DNA of 35,670 nt from a virus. The position numbers were made by a program, and so were the translations under genes. Shown in pieces: positions 14,404 to 20,656 of this stretch. The notes below the pieces were generated by a model. That model did not search any database, had not been told where the DNA came from, and worked only from the letters and a program-made list of their open reading frames with translations. Positions within the stretch are counted from its first letter, which is position 1. Each line of letters begins with the position of its first letter. The stretch is from positions 1-35,670 of the IMG/VR virus record IMGVR_UViG_3300025120_000219. One strand, written 5' to 3'.

Positions 14404-15332
14404 ATTGTTTGCTCCTTTGGGTTTAAATAAAAATTTACATAATCATCTAAATATTCTTGGGGTATGCCTTGATACCAAAAAGTTTTTTTCTTAATTTCAC
14501 TAAAATCTGGTGGACATAACCACATTAATTCTTCTAAACTTCCATCGGCTGCTTTTAATTTTTTCTCCCATGCAATTTCATAAGCTGCCAATTCTTTTAA
14601 TTTTTCTGCAAGATTTTTAGGTTTTAATTCTTCACAAGAATCTTCCGTAAATAACATACGATCATTGGCAGTTGCATAACTCAAGGTTGGTTTTAATCCA
14701 GAGCTATGAAAGTAGAGTGCCATTTGCATGAGGTCAGTGGTAAAAACTTTATTTGTGTCTAATTTGGGAAAGCTACAAACATAATCGCCAATTCTATTAG
14801 GGTTGTCTTTGGTTGCTGTTTTTTTTAGTGGAGCATATTTTACAGTTACAAATTTATTTTTTAAATCGTTCAAATGAGTTTCCCCAGCAAGATCAATAAA
14901 CATTCTAAAATAAATATTTACATTGGGCAGCCAGGTTGTCATTTCCTGTTCTACTTTCCATTTTTGTTTCGGCAATTCTTTCAGATTTAATAAGTGATTA
15001 TTACAAATTTCTTTTATAAATTTAATAATAAATTTTGCTTTCATTCCATCTTTTTCATTGTGTGGGGTATAATTATTTAATTTTGTAAAAACTTTTGGAT
15101 CTTTTTCAATCAGCTCAATTGCTTCTTCTATTGAAATATTTTCTGCAAAACTTTTTTGAACAATTTGATGAGCTACTGTTCCAAAGTGTAAAGAAGCATT
15201 AGTACAATTTCTGTTTTGCTCTGGGGTTAAAAAATGTTTTTGTAAGGTACGAATGTGATGAGGATTTTTATTGGCAGATACCGAAGTATTTTTAATATTA
15301 AATTTTTTGTAACAATCAGCTATGATTCTCAT
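14400..15332 (-). CDS. RecB/Cas4-like PD-(D/E)XK exonuclease
   Basis: 310 aa. Motifs in order: H55 in LHFGTVAHQIVQ (the GxxxH motif of RecB-type nucleases), D147 in FIDLAGETHLNDLKNK with D156-x-K158, then Q203-xxx-Y207 (DLMQMALYFH), the QxxxY motif of RecB/AddB/Cas4. It would resect DNA ends and pass single strands to the annealing protein two genes downstream. No SD sequence is visible. The predicted promoter is only about 10 nt before the ATG, so a very short leader or leaderless mRNA is possible. Confidence 0.75.
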   Translation of the reverse strand: MRIIADCYKKFNIKNTSVSANKNPHHIRTLQKHFLTPEQNRNCTNASLHFGTVAHQIVQKSFAENISIEEAIELIEKDPKVFTKLNNYTPHNEKDGMKAKFIIKFIKEICNNHLLNLKELPKQKWKVEQEMTTWLPNVNIYFRMFIDLAGETHLNDLKNKFVTVKYAPLKKTATKDNPNRIGDYVCSFPKLDTNKVFTTDLMQMALYFHSSGLKPTLSYATANDRMLFTEDSCEELKPKNLAEKLKELAAYEIAWEKKLKAADGSLEELMWLCPPDFSEIKKKTFWYQGIPQEYLDDYVNFYLNPKEQTI

Positions 15333-15340
15333 AAACAGAG

Positions 15341-15383
15341 AAATAATACAAAAATAACCTCATGTCAACCTAATTATGCTTAG
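15341..15383 (-). promoter_or_regulatory. Leftward promoter of recombination operon with shared upstream element
   Basis: The minus strand has a perfect -35 TTGACA (15363-15368) and, 14-17 nt on, candidate -10s TATTAT or TTATTT (15341-15348). Immediately upstream is CTAAGCATAATTAGG, nearly the same as CTCAGCTATAATAGGG before the promoter at 20144-20171. The rest of the gap 15384-15401 holds nothing else. Confidence 0.6.
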
Positions 15384-15401
15384 AACCTAATTTGGTTAAT
15401 A

Positions 15402-16088
15402 TTAGCTTTTTTTAACCTTTTTTAAAAAACCACTACTAGAACTTCTTTGTAGCCATTTAAAATCTATATTATCATGCAGCCGTTCTGTTTTTTTGTTTTG
15501 GACAACATCATATCCCCAAACTTCAAATTTATTATTATCTTTAGGGATCGCCATGCCATAGATTAGTCGCTGAGTTTTCTTTTCTTCCCCCACTGCGATA
15601 CGATAATGCGCATCTGGCTCAACTATTTTGGTGGGATTATAAATAATATATTTTCCATCAATTGCACCGCCTTTATGCACAAAACAAACATGTCCAAGAT
15701 AAAACGACCTACAATTAACTTTGTACTGATTAGCTGTCGGTATGGCATTTAATTTACCCTCATAAAGCTGTGCCACAACTTTTATTTCTACATCACTTGC
15801 TAGAAAATATCCTGGAGCGTAAAAATTTTCTGAATTATATTTTTTATCATTAATAAATTTTGCTAATAAAGTGCTAAGCTCTAAAACATCAAAATTTCTA
15901 GGAGAATCAGGAGTTTTATTTACTAGCTTTGAGATTTGAGATTTTTTGGTTAAAAAATCCTTCTTTTTAAAAGAGTATTTAATAACATCTTCCATCGTAA
16001 AATTATATTTATCTTTAAGAAATCGCAACCGATCTTTATTTAGCATAGTGGCATCTAAGGTATCAAAATCGTCTAGTAGAGCAATCAT
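15402..16088 (-). CDS. Repressor-like protein at the divergent switch
   Basis: 228 aa. The N-terminal 85 residues are helical, with a possible helix-turn-helix (MEDVIKYSFKKKDFLTKKSQISKLVNKT, then VLELSTLLAKFI). The C-terminal part has the order of an S24/LexA-like beta domain (GHVCFVHKG, DGKYIIYN, KIVEPDAHYRIAVG, RLIYGMAI). I see no clear Ser-Lys catalytic pair, so it may be a non-cleaved or divergent form. It faces the early operon across a palindromic operator that overlaps its own promoter, which suggests autoregulation and control of lysogeny. Assignment is from layout plus weak motif. Confidence 0.5.
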   Translation of the reverse strand: MIALLDDFDTLDATMLNKDRLRFLKDKYNFTMEDVIKYSFKKKDFLTKKSQISKLVNKTPDSPRNFDVLELSTLLAKFINDKKYNSENFYAPGYFLASDVEIKVVAQLYEGKLNAIPTANQYKVNCRSFYLGHVCFVHKGGAIDGKYIIYNPTKIVEPDAHYRIAVGEEKKTQRLIYGMAIPKDNNKFEVWGYDVVQNKKTERLHDNIDFKWLQRSSSSGFLKKVKKS

Positions 16089-16117
16089 TATATGTATCCT
16101 TTATGTTTAGTTTAGGT

Positions 16118-16140
16118 TTAAGTTATTATTCATAACTAAC
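16118..16140. promoter_or_regulatory. Palindromic operator in the divergent switch
   Basis: Left half TTAAGTTAT (16118-16126), 5-nt spacer, right half ATAACTAAC (16132-16140). The inner AGTTAT/ATAACT pair is perfect. It covers the -10 and spacer of the leftward promoter. The half-site ATAACT also occurs in the repeats beside the integrase (10670, 10681, 10424 and inverted at 10381). Confidence 0.55.
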
Positions 16141-16150
16141 ATGGTTGCAA
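16123..16150 (-). promoter_or_regulatory. Leftward promoter for the repressor-like gene
   Basis: On the minus strand TTGCAA (16145-16150), 16 nt, TAATAA (16123-16128). About 28 nt of leader precede the AAAGGATAC ribosome site and ATG 16088. It shares its -35 with the rightward promoter. Confidence 0.5.
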
Positions 16151-16173
16151 ATAAAAGCAAATCAAATTATATC
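16145..16173 (+). promoter_or_regulatory. Rightward early promoter
   Basis: TTGCAA (16145-16150), 17 nt, TATATC (16168-16173). It would drive the early operon beginning at 16190. TTGCAA is its own reverse complement, so the same six bases can serve as -35 for both directions. Confidence 0.5.
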
Positions 16174-16189
16174 TAAAAACAATTTAATT

Positions 16190-16288
16190 ATGATTATGCC
16201 TAATAAGATTAAATATGGGACTATGTGTCTGAAATGGCATTTATTCGCAAAAAACAGGCAAATTTGCAAGGCTATGAGGCATTTTTAA
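16190..16288 (+). CDS. 32-aa basic leader-region peptide (hypothetical)
   Basis: MIMPNKIKYGTMCLKWHLFAKNRQICKAMRHF, ending directly before the next ATG (TAAATGG). First ORF after the early promoter. No clear SD and no family, so it may be only leader RNA. Confidence 0.3.
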   Translation: MIMPNKIKYGTMCLKWHLFAKNRQICKAMRHF

Positions 16289-16570
16289 ATGGGTAAGAGT
16301 AAGAAAAATCCAAGTAAAATTTCATATCCATTGGTTCAGGTTGTTTGGATTGATGCAACCAGTTCCGCAGAGTGGATGTCAGAAAAAAAAGGAATCAAGT
16401 TGGAAGCAGCAACCTGTCATTCTATTGGCTACAAGCTTTTTGAAAACAACAGAAAAGTAATTTTGTTTGCTGATTATAATTTTGATGACGATGGATCCAT
16501 AGATATTGGCAATGTCAATGTCATTCCTAAATCTTGGGTAACAGAAATTACAGAAATTATTATTAAATGA
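16289..16570 (+). CDS. Early phage protein, 93 aa (hypothetical)
   Basis: A compact beta-rich protein: YPLVQVVWIDATSSAEWMS, CHSIGYKLFENNRKVILFADYNFDDDGSIDIGNVNVIPKSWVTEI. The V-x-W-x-DA...SxGxL...ILAxDxxxD...IPKxxI pattern is one I recall from many short early phage proteins of unknown function. First substantial gene of the rightward operon, overlapping the next by 4 nt. Confidence 0.6.
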   Translation: MGKSKKNPSKISYPLVQVVWIDATSSAEWMSEKKGIKLEAATCHSIGYKLFENNRKVILFADYNFDDDGSIDIGNVNVIPKSWVTEITEIIIK

Positions 16571-16779
16571 AATTAGTGGTGATCATTTATTTTTTATTTG
16601 CAGGTCAATTATATTCACAAAAATATTTTTTTTTTAATGAAATGGATTGTGTGGAAGCTGGAGAAAAAATTATACAAGATATTGCTGTCTATAAACAACA
16701 AGTCAATAATAATTTTAATTTGCAGGGGTGGTACACCAAAGAGGATGATTATTTAATTATAGGATATAGCTGTGAGTAA
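16567..16779 (+). CDS. Exported small protein, 70 aa
   Basis: The signal peptide is MKLVVIIYFLFAGQLYS (residues 1-17), then QKYFFFNEMDCVEAGEKIIQDI. Two cysteines (C28, C69) could form a disulfide. An early-expressed periplasmic peptide may act in superinfection exclusion or lysogenic conversion; this is a guess from location. ATGA overlap with the preceding gene. Confidence 0.5.
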   Translation: MKLVVIIYFLFAGQLYSQKYFFFNEMDCVEAGEKIIQDIAVYKQQVNNNFNLQGWYTKEDDYLIIGYSCE

Positions 16780-17278
16780 TGTGGTTCGCCTTGAATGGTA
16801 CGAAATAGATTCTGGGAGTATGGTCGGACTTTCCAGATGTTTAGAAAATATCCGAATGGAAAAGGGATTTGGATGGAATTATGACAAAGGCTTTACCGAT
16901 CAGGCCAAAGATTCCATTATGGGTGCAATGGGAGAAGTTGCAACAGCAAAACATCTCCACATTTATTTTGGCTGCCATGTCAATTCTTGGAAAGAACCTG
17001 ACTTAATTTATAATGGGAAACATTTACAAGTAAGAACGCAGCAAAAGAAAAATAGTAATTTTTTAATTATCAGAAAAAATGCCAAGCCAGAAGATTTGTA
17101 TATTTTAGTTTTAGAAAATACTCCTGAATTTACCATTGCTGGTGCAATTTATGCAAAAGATGCCATGCAGGATAAATATTTAACTGACTTTGGCCAAGCT
17201 CATAGACCTAAAGTCTGGGGTATTCCGCAACAGGATTTGTTTCCCTTAAAAGAAATTTTAAAAAAGGAATTGGTGTGA
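16772..17278 (+). CDS. PD-(D/E)XK-like nuclease fold protein
   Basis: 168 aa. A restriction-endonuclease-like core: E55 in GAMGEVATAKHL, D77 in KEPDLIYNGKHLQVRTQQ with Q86-x-R88 where E-x-K is usual, then strands LIIRKN and LYILVLE, and the segment FTIAGAIYAKDA. Phage proteins with GAxGE...PDL...xVRT are known as hypothetical nucleases. The altered third motif makes activity uncertain. It overlaps the adenine methyltransferase gene (GTGA), which raises the possibility of a restriction-modification-like pair. Confidence 0.55.
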   Translation: MSNVVRLEWYEIDSGSMVGLSRCLENIRMEKGFGWNYDKGFTDQAKDSIMGAMGEVATAKHLHIYFGCHVNSWKEPDLIYNGKHLQVRTQQKKNSNFLIIRKNAKPEDLYILVLENTPEFTIAGAIYAKDAMQDKYLTDFGQAHRPKVWGIPQQDLFPLKEILKKELV

Positions 17279-17817
17279 AAATTGAATTTCCCAATAAAAA
17301 ATATAATATCATTTATGCAGATCCAGCTTGGTACTTTAAAACATATTCTAAAAAGGGTAATGGAAGGAGTCCTGAACAGCATTATTCCTGCATGTCTATT
17401 GATGATATTTGCAATTTACCTATTGGTAGTATTGCTGACAACAACTGTATATTATTTATTTGGGTTATTGATCCAATGCTACCAGAGGCTTTTAAAGTGA
17501 TTGAAAGCTGGGGTTTTAAATACAAAACTGTTGCTTTTACTTGGGCTAAGACAAACAAAAAATCAGAAGGATTCTTTACTGGACTTGGATATTGGACAAG
17601 AGGAAATCCTGAGATGTGTTTATTGGCTACAAAAGGGAAACCAAAAAGAATATCTAAATCAGTCAGACAATTAGTAGTAAATCAACGCAGAGAGCATAGC
17701 AGAAAACCTGACAGAATCAGAAATGACATAATTCAATTATGTGGAGATATTTCAAGAATAGAATTGTTTGCTAGGCAAAAAACGAAGGGTTGGGATGTTT
17801 GGGGTAATGAAATTTAA
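17275..17817 (+). CDS. MT-A70 family adenine-N6 methyltransferase
   Basis: 180 aa. MT-A70 signature: YNIIYADPAWYFKTY with the catalytic D16-P17-A18-W19 (DPPW variant), EQHYSCMSIDDICNLPIG, CILFIWVIDPMLPEAFKVIESWGFKYKTVAFTWAK, YWTRGNPEMCLLATKGKP, and the C-terminal HSRKPDRI and RIELFARQKTKGWDVWGNE. This is the usual length of phage and bacterial MT-A70 single-domain enzymes. The start is GTG 17275, overlapping the previous stop (GTGA). It would methylate adenine in phage DNA, either as protection against host restriction or as CcrM-like control; target site unknown. Confidence 0.9.
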   Translation: MKIEFPNKKYNIIYADPAWYFKTYSKKGNGRSPEQHYSCMSIDDICNLPIGSIADNNCILFIWVIDPMLPEAFKVIESWGFKYKTVAFTWAKTNKKSEGFFTGLGYWTRGNPEMCLLATKGKPKRISKSVRQLVVNQRREHSRKPDRIRNDIIQLCGDISRIELFARQKTKGWDVWGNEI

Positions 17818-17905
17818 AAAACAAATTAAAAATAAACGAAAAATCACAGGCTACTACTGGGATGGAAAAAAACTAATTACATTATATGAAAAAAAGCCAA
17901 ATTAA
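17807..17905 (+). CDS. 32-aa basic peptide (hypothetical)
   Basis: The ATG is inside the methyltransferase end, and the stop overlaps the next gene. KFKKQIKNKRKITGYYWDGKKLITLYEKKP is basic with a short beta hairpin GYYWDGKKLITLY. Coupling on both sides is the only support. Confidence 0.35.
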   Translation: MKFKKQIKNKRKITGYYWDGKKLITLYEKKPN

Positions 17906-18305
17906 ATATAAGGTTTCTTATACCATTGTTACCAATGACTTGATTAACAATCCTCATTTAAATGCTGCTGAAAAAATGATTTATATTATTTTGAAGAGCT
18001 TAGAAAATGCACCATATGGAATTAGACCCAGCCATAGATATATCATGCAAAGAACCGGCATTAAAACCAGGCAGACTCTTATAAGACATTTAGACCGGTT
18101 AGCTATGTTTGGGTTGGTAGGTTTTAGACAGCCTAAGAAGAATGAGCCAAATGAATATTCTTTTGATCCTCCAAAAATCCAGGAATTCATTAAGCATAAT
18201 AAGAATAAAAGAAACAAAATTAAAAAAGGTTTGCATCAAGTCAGAACGATTAAGCAATTAAAAGGCTGTGGAAAAGTAATTAAATTTAACAGGGAGGAAG
18301 TATGA
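17886..18305 (+). CDS. Winged-helix replication-initiator-like protein (HTH_36 type)
   Basis: 139 aa. Residues 8-90 follow the HTH_36 / DnaD-adjacent pattern: YTIVTNDLINNPHLNAAEKMIYIILKSLE, GIRPSHRYIMQRTGIKTRQTLIRHLDRLAMFGLVG. The tail is strongly basic (KHNKNKRNKIKKGLHQ). Phage replication initiators and primosomal regulators often have this domain, and a perfect DnaA box and AT-rich repeats lie just downstream. I infer a replication-initiation or regulatory role; it is not certain. No polymerase, helicase or primase gene is seen elsewhere. Confidence 0.6.
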   Translation: MKKSQIKYKVSYTIVTNDLINNPHLNAAEKMIYIILKSLENAPYGIRPSHRYIMQRTGIKTRQTLIRHLDRLAMFGLVGFRQPKKNEPNEYSFDPPKIQEFIKHNKNKRNKIKKGLHQVRTIKQLKGCGKVIKFNREEV

Positions 18306-18340
18306 TAAATGCTCTTTGGTTGTATGATTATCGCTACACA

Positions 18341-18391
18341 ATAATTAATAAAATATAATTAATAATACAAATTGATTTGAAATTATCCACA
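18341..18391. other. Candidate replication origin: AT repeats and DnaA box
   Basis: ATAATTAATAA occurs twice (18341-18351 and 18355-18365, 14 nt apart) in an almost pure A/T stretch, followed by TTATCCACA (18383-18391), the exact E. coli DnaA box consensus. It sits between the initiator-like gene and the sigma-like gene. Only one such box was found by eye. Origin function is inference. Confidence 0.45.
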
Positions 18392-18393
18392 TT

Positions 18394-18825
18394 ATGATAA
18401 ACCGCTTCCCTGACAAAATAGATACGAACCAACTGGATTCCTTTTTTCAGATTGCATCTTTTGTAGACTCTAAGCTGCCAAAGCCTAAGGAGCTTTGTAA
18501 AAATGCTCCTTCTATGTACGATTTGCTAACTATAAAGCCTGATGAAATGGATCACTCCTACCATGAAAAGCCTAAAATGACATTGAGGTTAAATCCTCAC
18601 CAAATTGCTGTATATGAATTCGTTATAAGCATACTGCTAAAACTACATAAAAAAGATAGGGAGATTATACAACTTAGGAACTTCCCTCATAAAATATCTT
18701 TTAATGATTTAAAAAAATTCTATATGCCTATCAGTAAAGAAGGAATTAGATTAAAATATAATAATGCTGTGTATGAGTGTTGTAGAACCGCTAACAGAAT
18801 AGGTATTAAAAAGCTTTTAAAATAA
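18394..18825 (+). CDS. Sigma-region-4-like regulator (late activator candidate)
   Basis: 143 aa. The C-terminal half contains LNPHQIAVYEFVISILLKLHKKDREIIQLRNFPHKISFNDLKKFY, then ISKEGIRLKYNNAVYECCRTAN. This resembles sigma-70 region 4 / DUF6362-like helix-turn-helix (the L-x-RxIIxLR turn and a SxxxVxxxYxxAxxxxA recognition helix). Phage proteins of this type, such as Q/ArpU-like regulators, sit at the end of the early operon and turn on late genes. That position is met here. Function inferred. Confidence 0.55.
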   Translation: MINRFPDKIDTNQLDSFFQIASFVDSKLPKPKELCKNAPSMYDLLTIKPDEMDHSYHEKPKMTLRLNPHQIAVYEFVISILLKLHKKDREIIQLRNFPHKISFNDLKKFYMPISKEGIRLKYNNAVYECCRTANRIGIKKLLK

Positions 18826-18884
18826 AAGGTCAATAAAGATTCAATCAATATTCAACTTGCCAAATATGACAAAATTACTCTAAG

Positions 18885-18941
18885 GGGTATTATAATGGTA
18901 AATATAATTATATTTTTTTAGCAACCCTTTTGCCAATACCC
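18885..18941. terminator. Convergent-operon terminator region
   Basis: GGGTATT (18885-18891) can pair with AATACCC (18935-18941), enclosing the self-complementary AAATATAATTATATTT (18900-18915) with T7 at 18913-18919. It lies between the rightward operon end (18825) and the leftward operon end (18943), where a bidirectional terminator is expected. The remaining gap 18826-18884 shows no gene. Confidence 0.4.
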
Positions 18942-18942
18942 T

Positions 18943-19122
18943 CTACCCTTTTTTTGGTTGTTGATTAATCCATAATTTAGCAGCTTCTATAGTTGGAAAA
19001 TCCTCAGCAACTACATCAAGTCTATTAGGAGTCCAGATTGCATAATGATTAATTTCATCATAACCCTCTGAACAATCATTAACATGATCTATATGCCATT
19101 TTTTATATGTTATTGATTCCAT
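18943..19122 (-). CDS. 59-aa protein with WxxxQ end (hypothetical)
   Basis: A strong AGGAGGGT site 6 nt before the ATG. MESITYKKWHIDHVNDCSEGYDEINHYAIWTPNRL is followed by DFPTIEAAKLWINQ. The last part (TIEAAKLWINQ) looks like the C-terminal helix of many small phage proteins with a YxIxxP...TxEEAKxxID layout. Last gene of the leftward operon. Function unknown. Confidence 0.6.
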   Translation of the reverse strand: MESITYKKWHIDHVNDCSEGYDEINHYAIWTPNRLDVVAEDFPTIEAAKLWINQQPKKG

Positions 19123-19289
19123 TTTTTAACCCTCCTTTTTTGGTTGTAATAGTTTTTAATAGGGAATTGATAAATATTAGAATTATCTTTTAATTCTTTG
19201 ACCTGTTTAAAGGTCATAAAACTAAAGAAATTTCTTTTTAGATGCTTTTCTAATATCCTTGCTATACCTGGATAGTCTTTGTTTTTCAT
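19110..19289 (-). CDS. 59-aa basic protein (hypothetical)
   Basis: It overlaps the next gene by 13 nt and carries that gene's ribosome site. Charged, helical start (KNKDYPGIARILEKHLKRNFFSFMTFKQVKELK) and a Lys/Arg end. A GGAGAATAGCA site precedes the ATG. Not recognised. Confidence 0.5.
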   Translation of the reverse strand: MKNKDYPGIARILEKHLKRNFFSFMTFKQVKELKDNSNIYQFPIKNYYNQKRRVKKWNQ

Positions 19290-19291
19290 TG

Positions 19292-19426
19292 CTATTCTCC
19301 TTTTATTTTTTGATTTAATAAATACAGTTTTCTGTCGTAGTGCCTCATCATAAGCATTGAAACGATATACAATAAAAAACCTGAAGTAATCAAAGCGACA
19401 CCGCTATAAAGTAAAATATTATACAT
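19292..19426 (-). CDS. 44-aa single-pass membrane protein
   Basis: AGGAGGTTGCTTAA precedes the ATG, which immediately follows the upstream stop. One transmembrane helix at residues about 4-27 (ILLYSGVALITSGFLLYIVSMLMM) and a basic tail. Function unknown. Confidence 0.5.
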   Translation of the reverse strand: MYNILLYSGVALITSGFLLYIVSMLMMRHYDRKLYLLNQKIKGE

Positions 19427-19774
19427 TTAAGCAACCTCCTTTATTGGTTTATGAAATTCTATATATTCAGAATTTTTAGCTTGTTTCTTAATGTCAATTA
19501 ATTTTTGTATCGGAGAATAATTAAACTCAACTATATAATCGTTGCCAACCTTTTTAAATACATTCCAATCATAAAAAATAACATTTGGATTGTCGTTCTT
19601 ATGAACCAAATATCTAGGATGGTGGACATTGTAATAGGTATCAATATAATTTTTTACACCTGTTTTTTCAGAATGCAATATCATTAAAGTAACAGCTTTT
19701 TTCTTAACTACTCTAGTAGATATTATTTTCCCATTTAATTTAATTATATACTTTGGTATTTTATAGTTTTTCAT
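19427..19774 (-). CDS. Hypothetical protein, 115 aa
   Basis: A basic protein with alternating strands (PKYIIKLNGKIISTRVVKKKAVTLMILH) and a Tyr-rich middle (YYNVHHPRYLVHKND). No motif recognised. Overlaps the upstream gene by 4 nt (ATGA), so it is part of the same leftward operon. Confidence 0.55.
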   Translation of the reverse strand: MKNYKIPKYIIKLNGKIISTRVVKKKAVTLMILHSEKTGVKNYIDTYYNVHHPRYLVHKNDNPNVIFYDWNVFKKVGNDYIVEFNYSPIQKLIDIKKQAKNSEYIEFHKPIKEVA

Positions 19775-20109
19775 GCAGACTCCTTTTTTTCTAGTTGATT
19801 TATATAGTCGGAAACAATTTCTTCACCAATGATATAAGTGTACATATTAACAACCGCTTCAGGTTCGCTGAAATCAGTATTTACTTTGCCAAAATTATCT
19901 TGCTCATATTCTTTTATAAAGTTTATGATTTCAAATACTTGATCTTCAAGCCATTGTTTGGCTTTGTATCTTCCAATAATATAAAAATCTCTATTGAATA
20001 TTTCAAAATGCAAATCATCAAGATTATTTTTTATAAAATCTTTGTTGTTTTCATCATTAATAAAATCTTCAAAATGTGATTTTATTTCTTCATATTTGAA
20101 TTGTGTCAT
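19771..20109 (-). CDS. Conserved hypothetical phage protein, first gene of leftward operon
   Basis: 112 aa from ATG 20109, preceded by AGAAAGGCACACA. The frame can be extended to a GTG at 20145, but that codon lies inside the predicted -10, so the shorter start is chosen. DDLHFEIFNRDFYIIGRYKAKQWL and FEIINFIKEYEQDNFGKVNTDFSEPEAVVNMYTYIIGEEI form a pattern I recall from hypothetical proteins of marine phages. Acidic and helical, probably cytosolic. No function known to me. Confidence 0.6.
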   Translation of the reverse strand: MTQFKYEEIKSHFEDFINDENNKDFIKNNLDDLHFEIFNRDFYIIGRYKAKQWLEDQVFEIINFIKEYEQDNFGKVNTDFSEPEAVVNMYTYIIGEEIVSDYINQLEKKESA

Positions 20110-20143
20110 TGTGTGCCTTTCTTTATTTGTTAAGTTACGAATC

Positions 20144-20187
20144 ACAATAACATAAGTATATCTAATGTCAACCCTATTATAGCTGAG
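20144..20187 (-). promoter_or_regulatory. Leftward promoter with shared upstream element
   Basis: The minus strand has TTGACA (20166-20171), 16 nt, TATTGT (20144-20149). Directly upstream is CTCAGCTATAATAGGG, matching the element before the RecB-like gene promoter (15369-15383). The gap 20188-20212 to the divergent terminase gene has no further feature. Confidence 0.6.
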
Positions 20188-20212
20188 TTACAACTAAATA
20201 AATTAATAATAA

Positions 20213-20656
20213 ATGAATAAAGAATTAGTCAAAAACACCACAAAAAGATCAATGTCTGTCAAATATAGCCAAAAGATCGTTGATTCTATTTGTGAGGATC
20301 TAGCACTAGGTAAAAGCCTTAGAAATGTGCTTTCCCCAACTATGAAGAACAGGCCTTGTTGGCAATCACTTAGAAAATGGTTCAAGAAATATCCAGAAGT
20401 TAGAAAGCAATATGAAGAAGCTAAACAAGATGGAATTGATTACGAATTATCTAAAGCTCAGAGCTTATTGGATCAGACTTTGGAAGATGCTAGGCACTCT
20501 GAAAAGGTAGATTTAGGCAAGACTCATTTAATAAAAGAGTATCTTTCTTTAGCAAAATGGAGAGCTGAAAGACTCCAAAGCAAGGTTTATGGTAAGCAAA
20601 CAGAACTAAATGCTAAAGTTGGTGATGAATTAATACAAATTAAATGGCAACAATAA
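20213..20656 (+). CDS. terS: Terminase small subunit
   Basis: 147 aa. It has the N-terminal DNA-binding helix pattern of small terminases: SQKIVDSICEDLALGKSLRNVLSP, then PCWQSLRKWFKKYPEVRKQYEEAKQDGIDY (a helix-turn-helix with SxRxW and a following coil). It ends with the typical KWRAERLQSKVYGKQTELNAKVG (oligomerisation/exit part). It binds the packaging site and loads the large subunit. No good SD is seen. Confidence 0.8.
   Translation: MNKELVKNTTKRSMSVKYSQKIVDSICEDLALGKSLRNVLSPTMKNRPCWQSLRKWFKKYPEVRKQYEEAKQDGIDYELSKAQSLLDQTLEDARHSEKVDLGKTHLIKEYLSLAKWRAERLQSKVYGKQTELNAKVGDELIQIKWQQ

Noticed and set aside
18302-18358. 18-aa ORF overlapping the stop of the initiator-like gene
   Set aside because: Too short to support; it falls in the AT-rich repeat region proposed as origin.
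20110-20145. GTG start for the first gene of the leftward operon
   Set aside because: The GTG lies in the predicted -10 box, so it would not be in the transcript. ATG 20109 has an SD.
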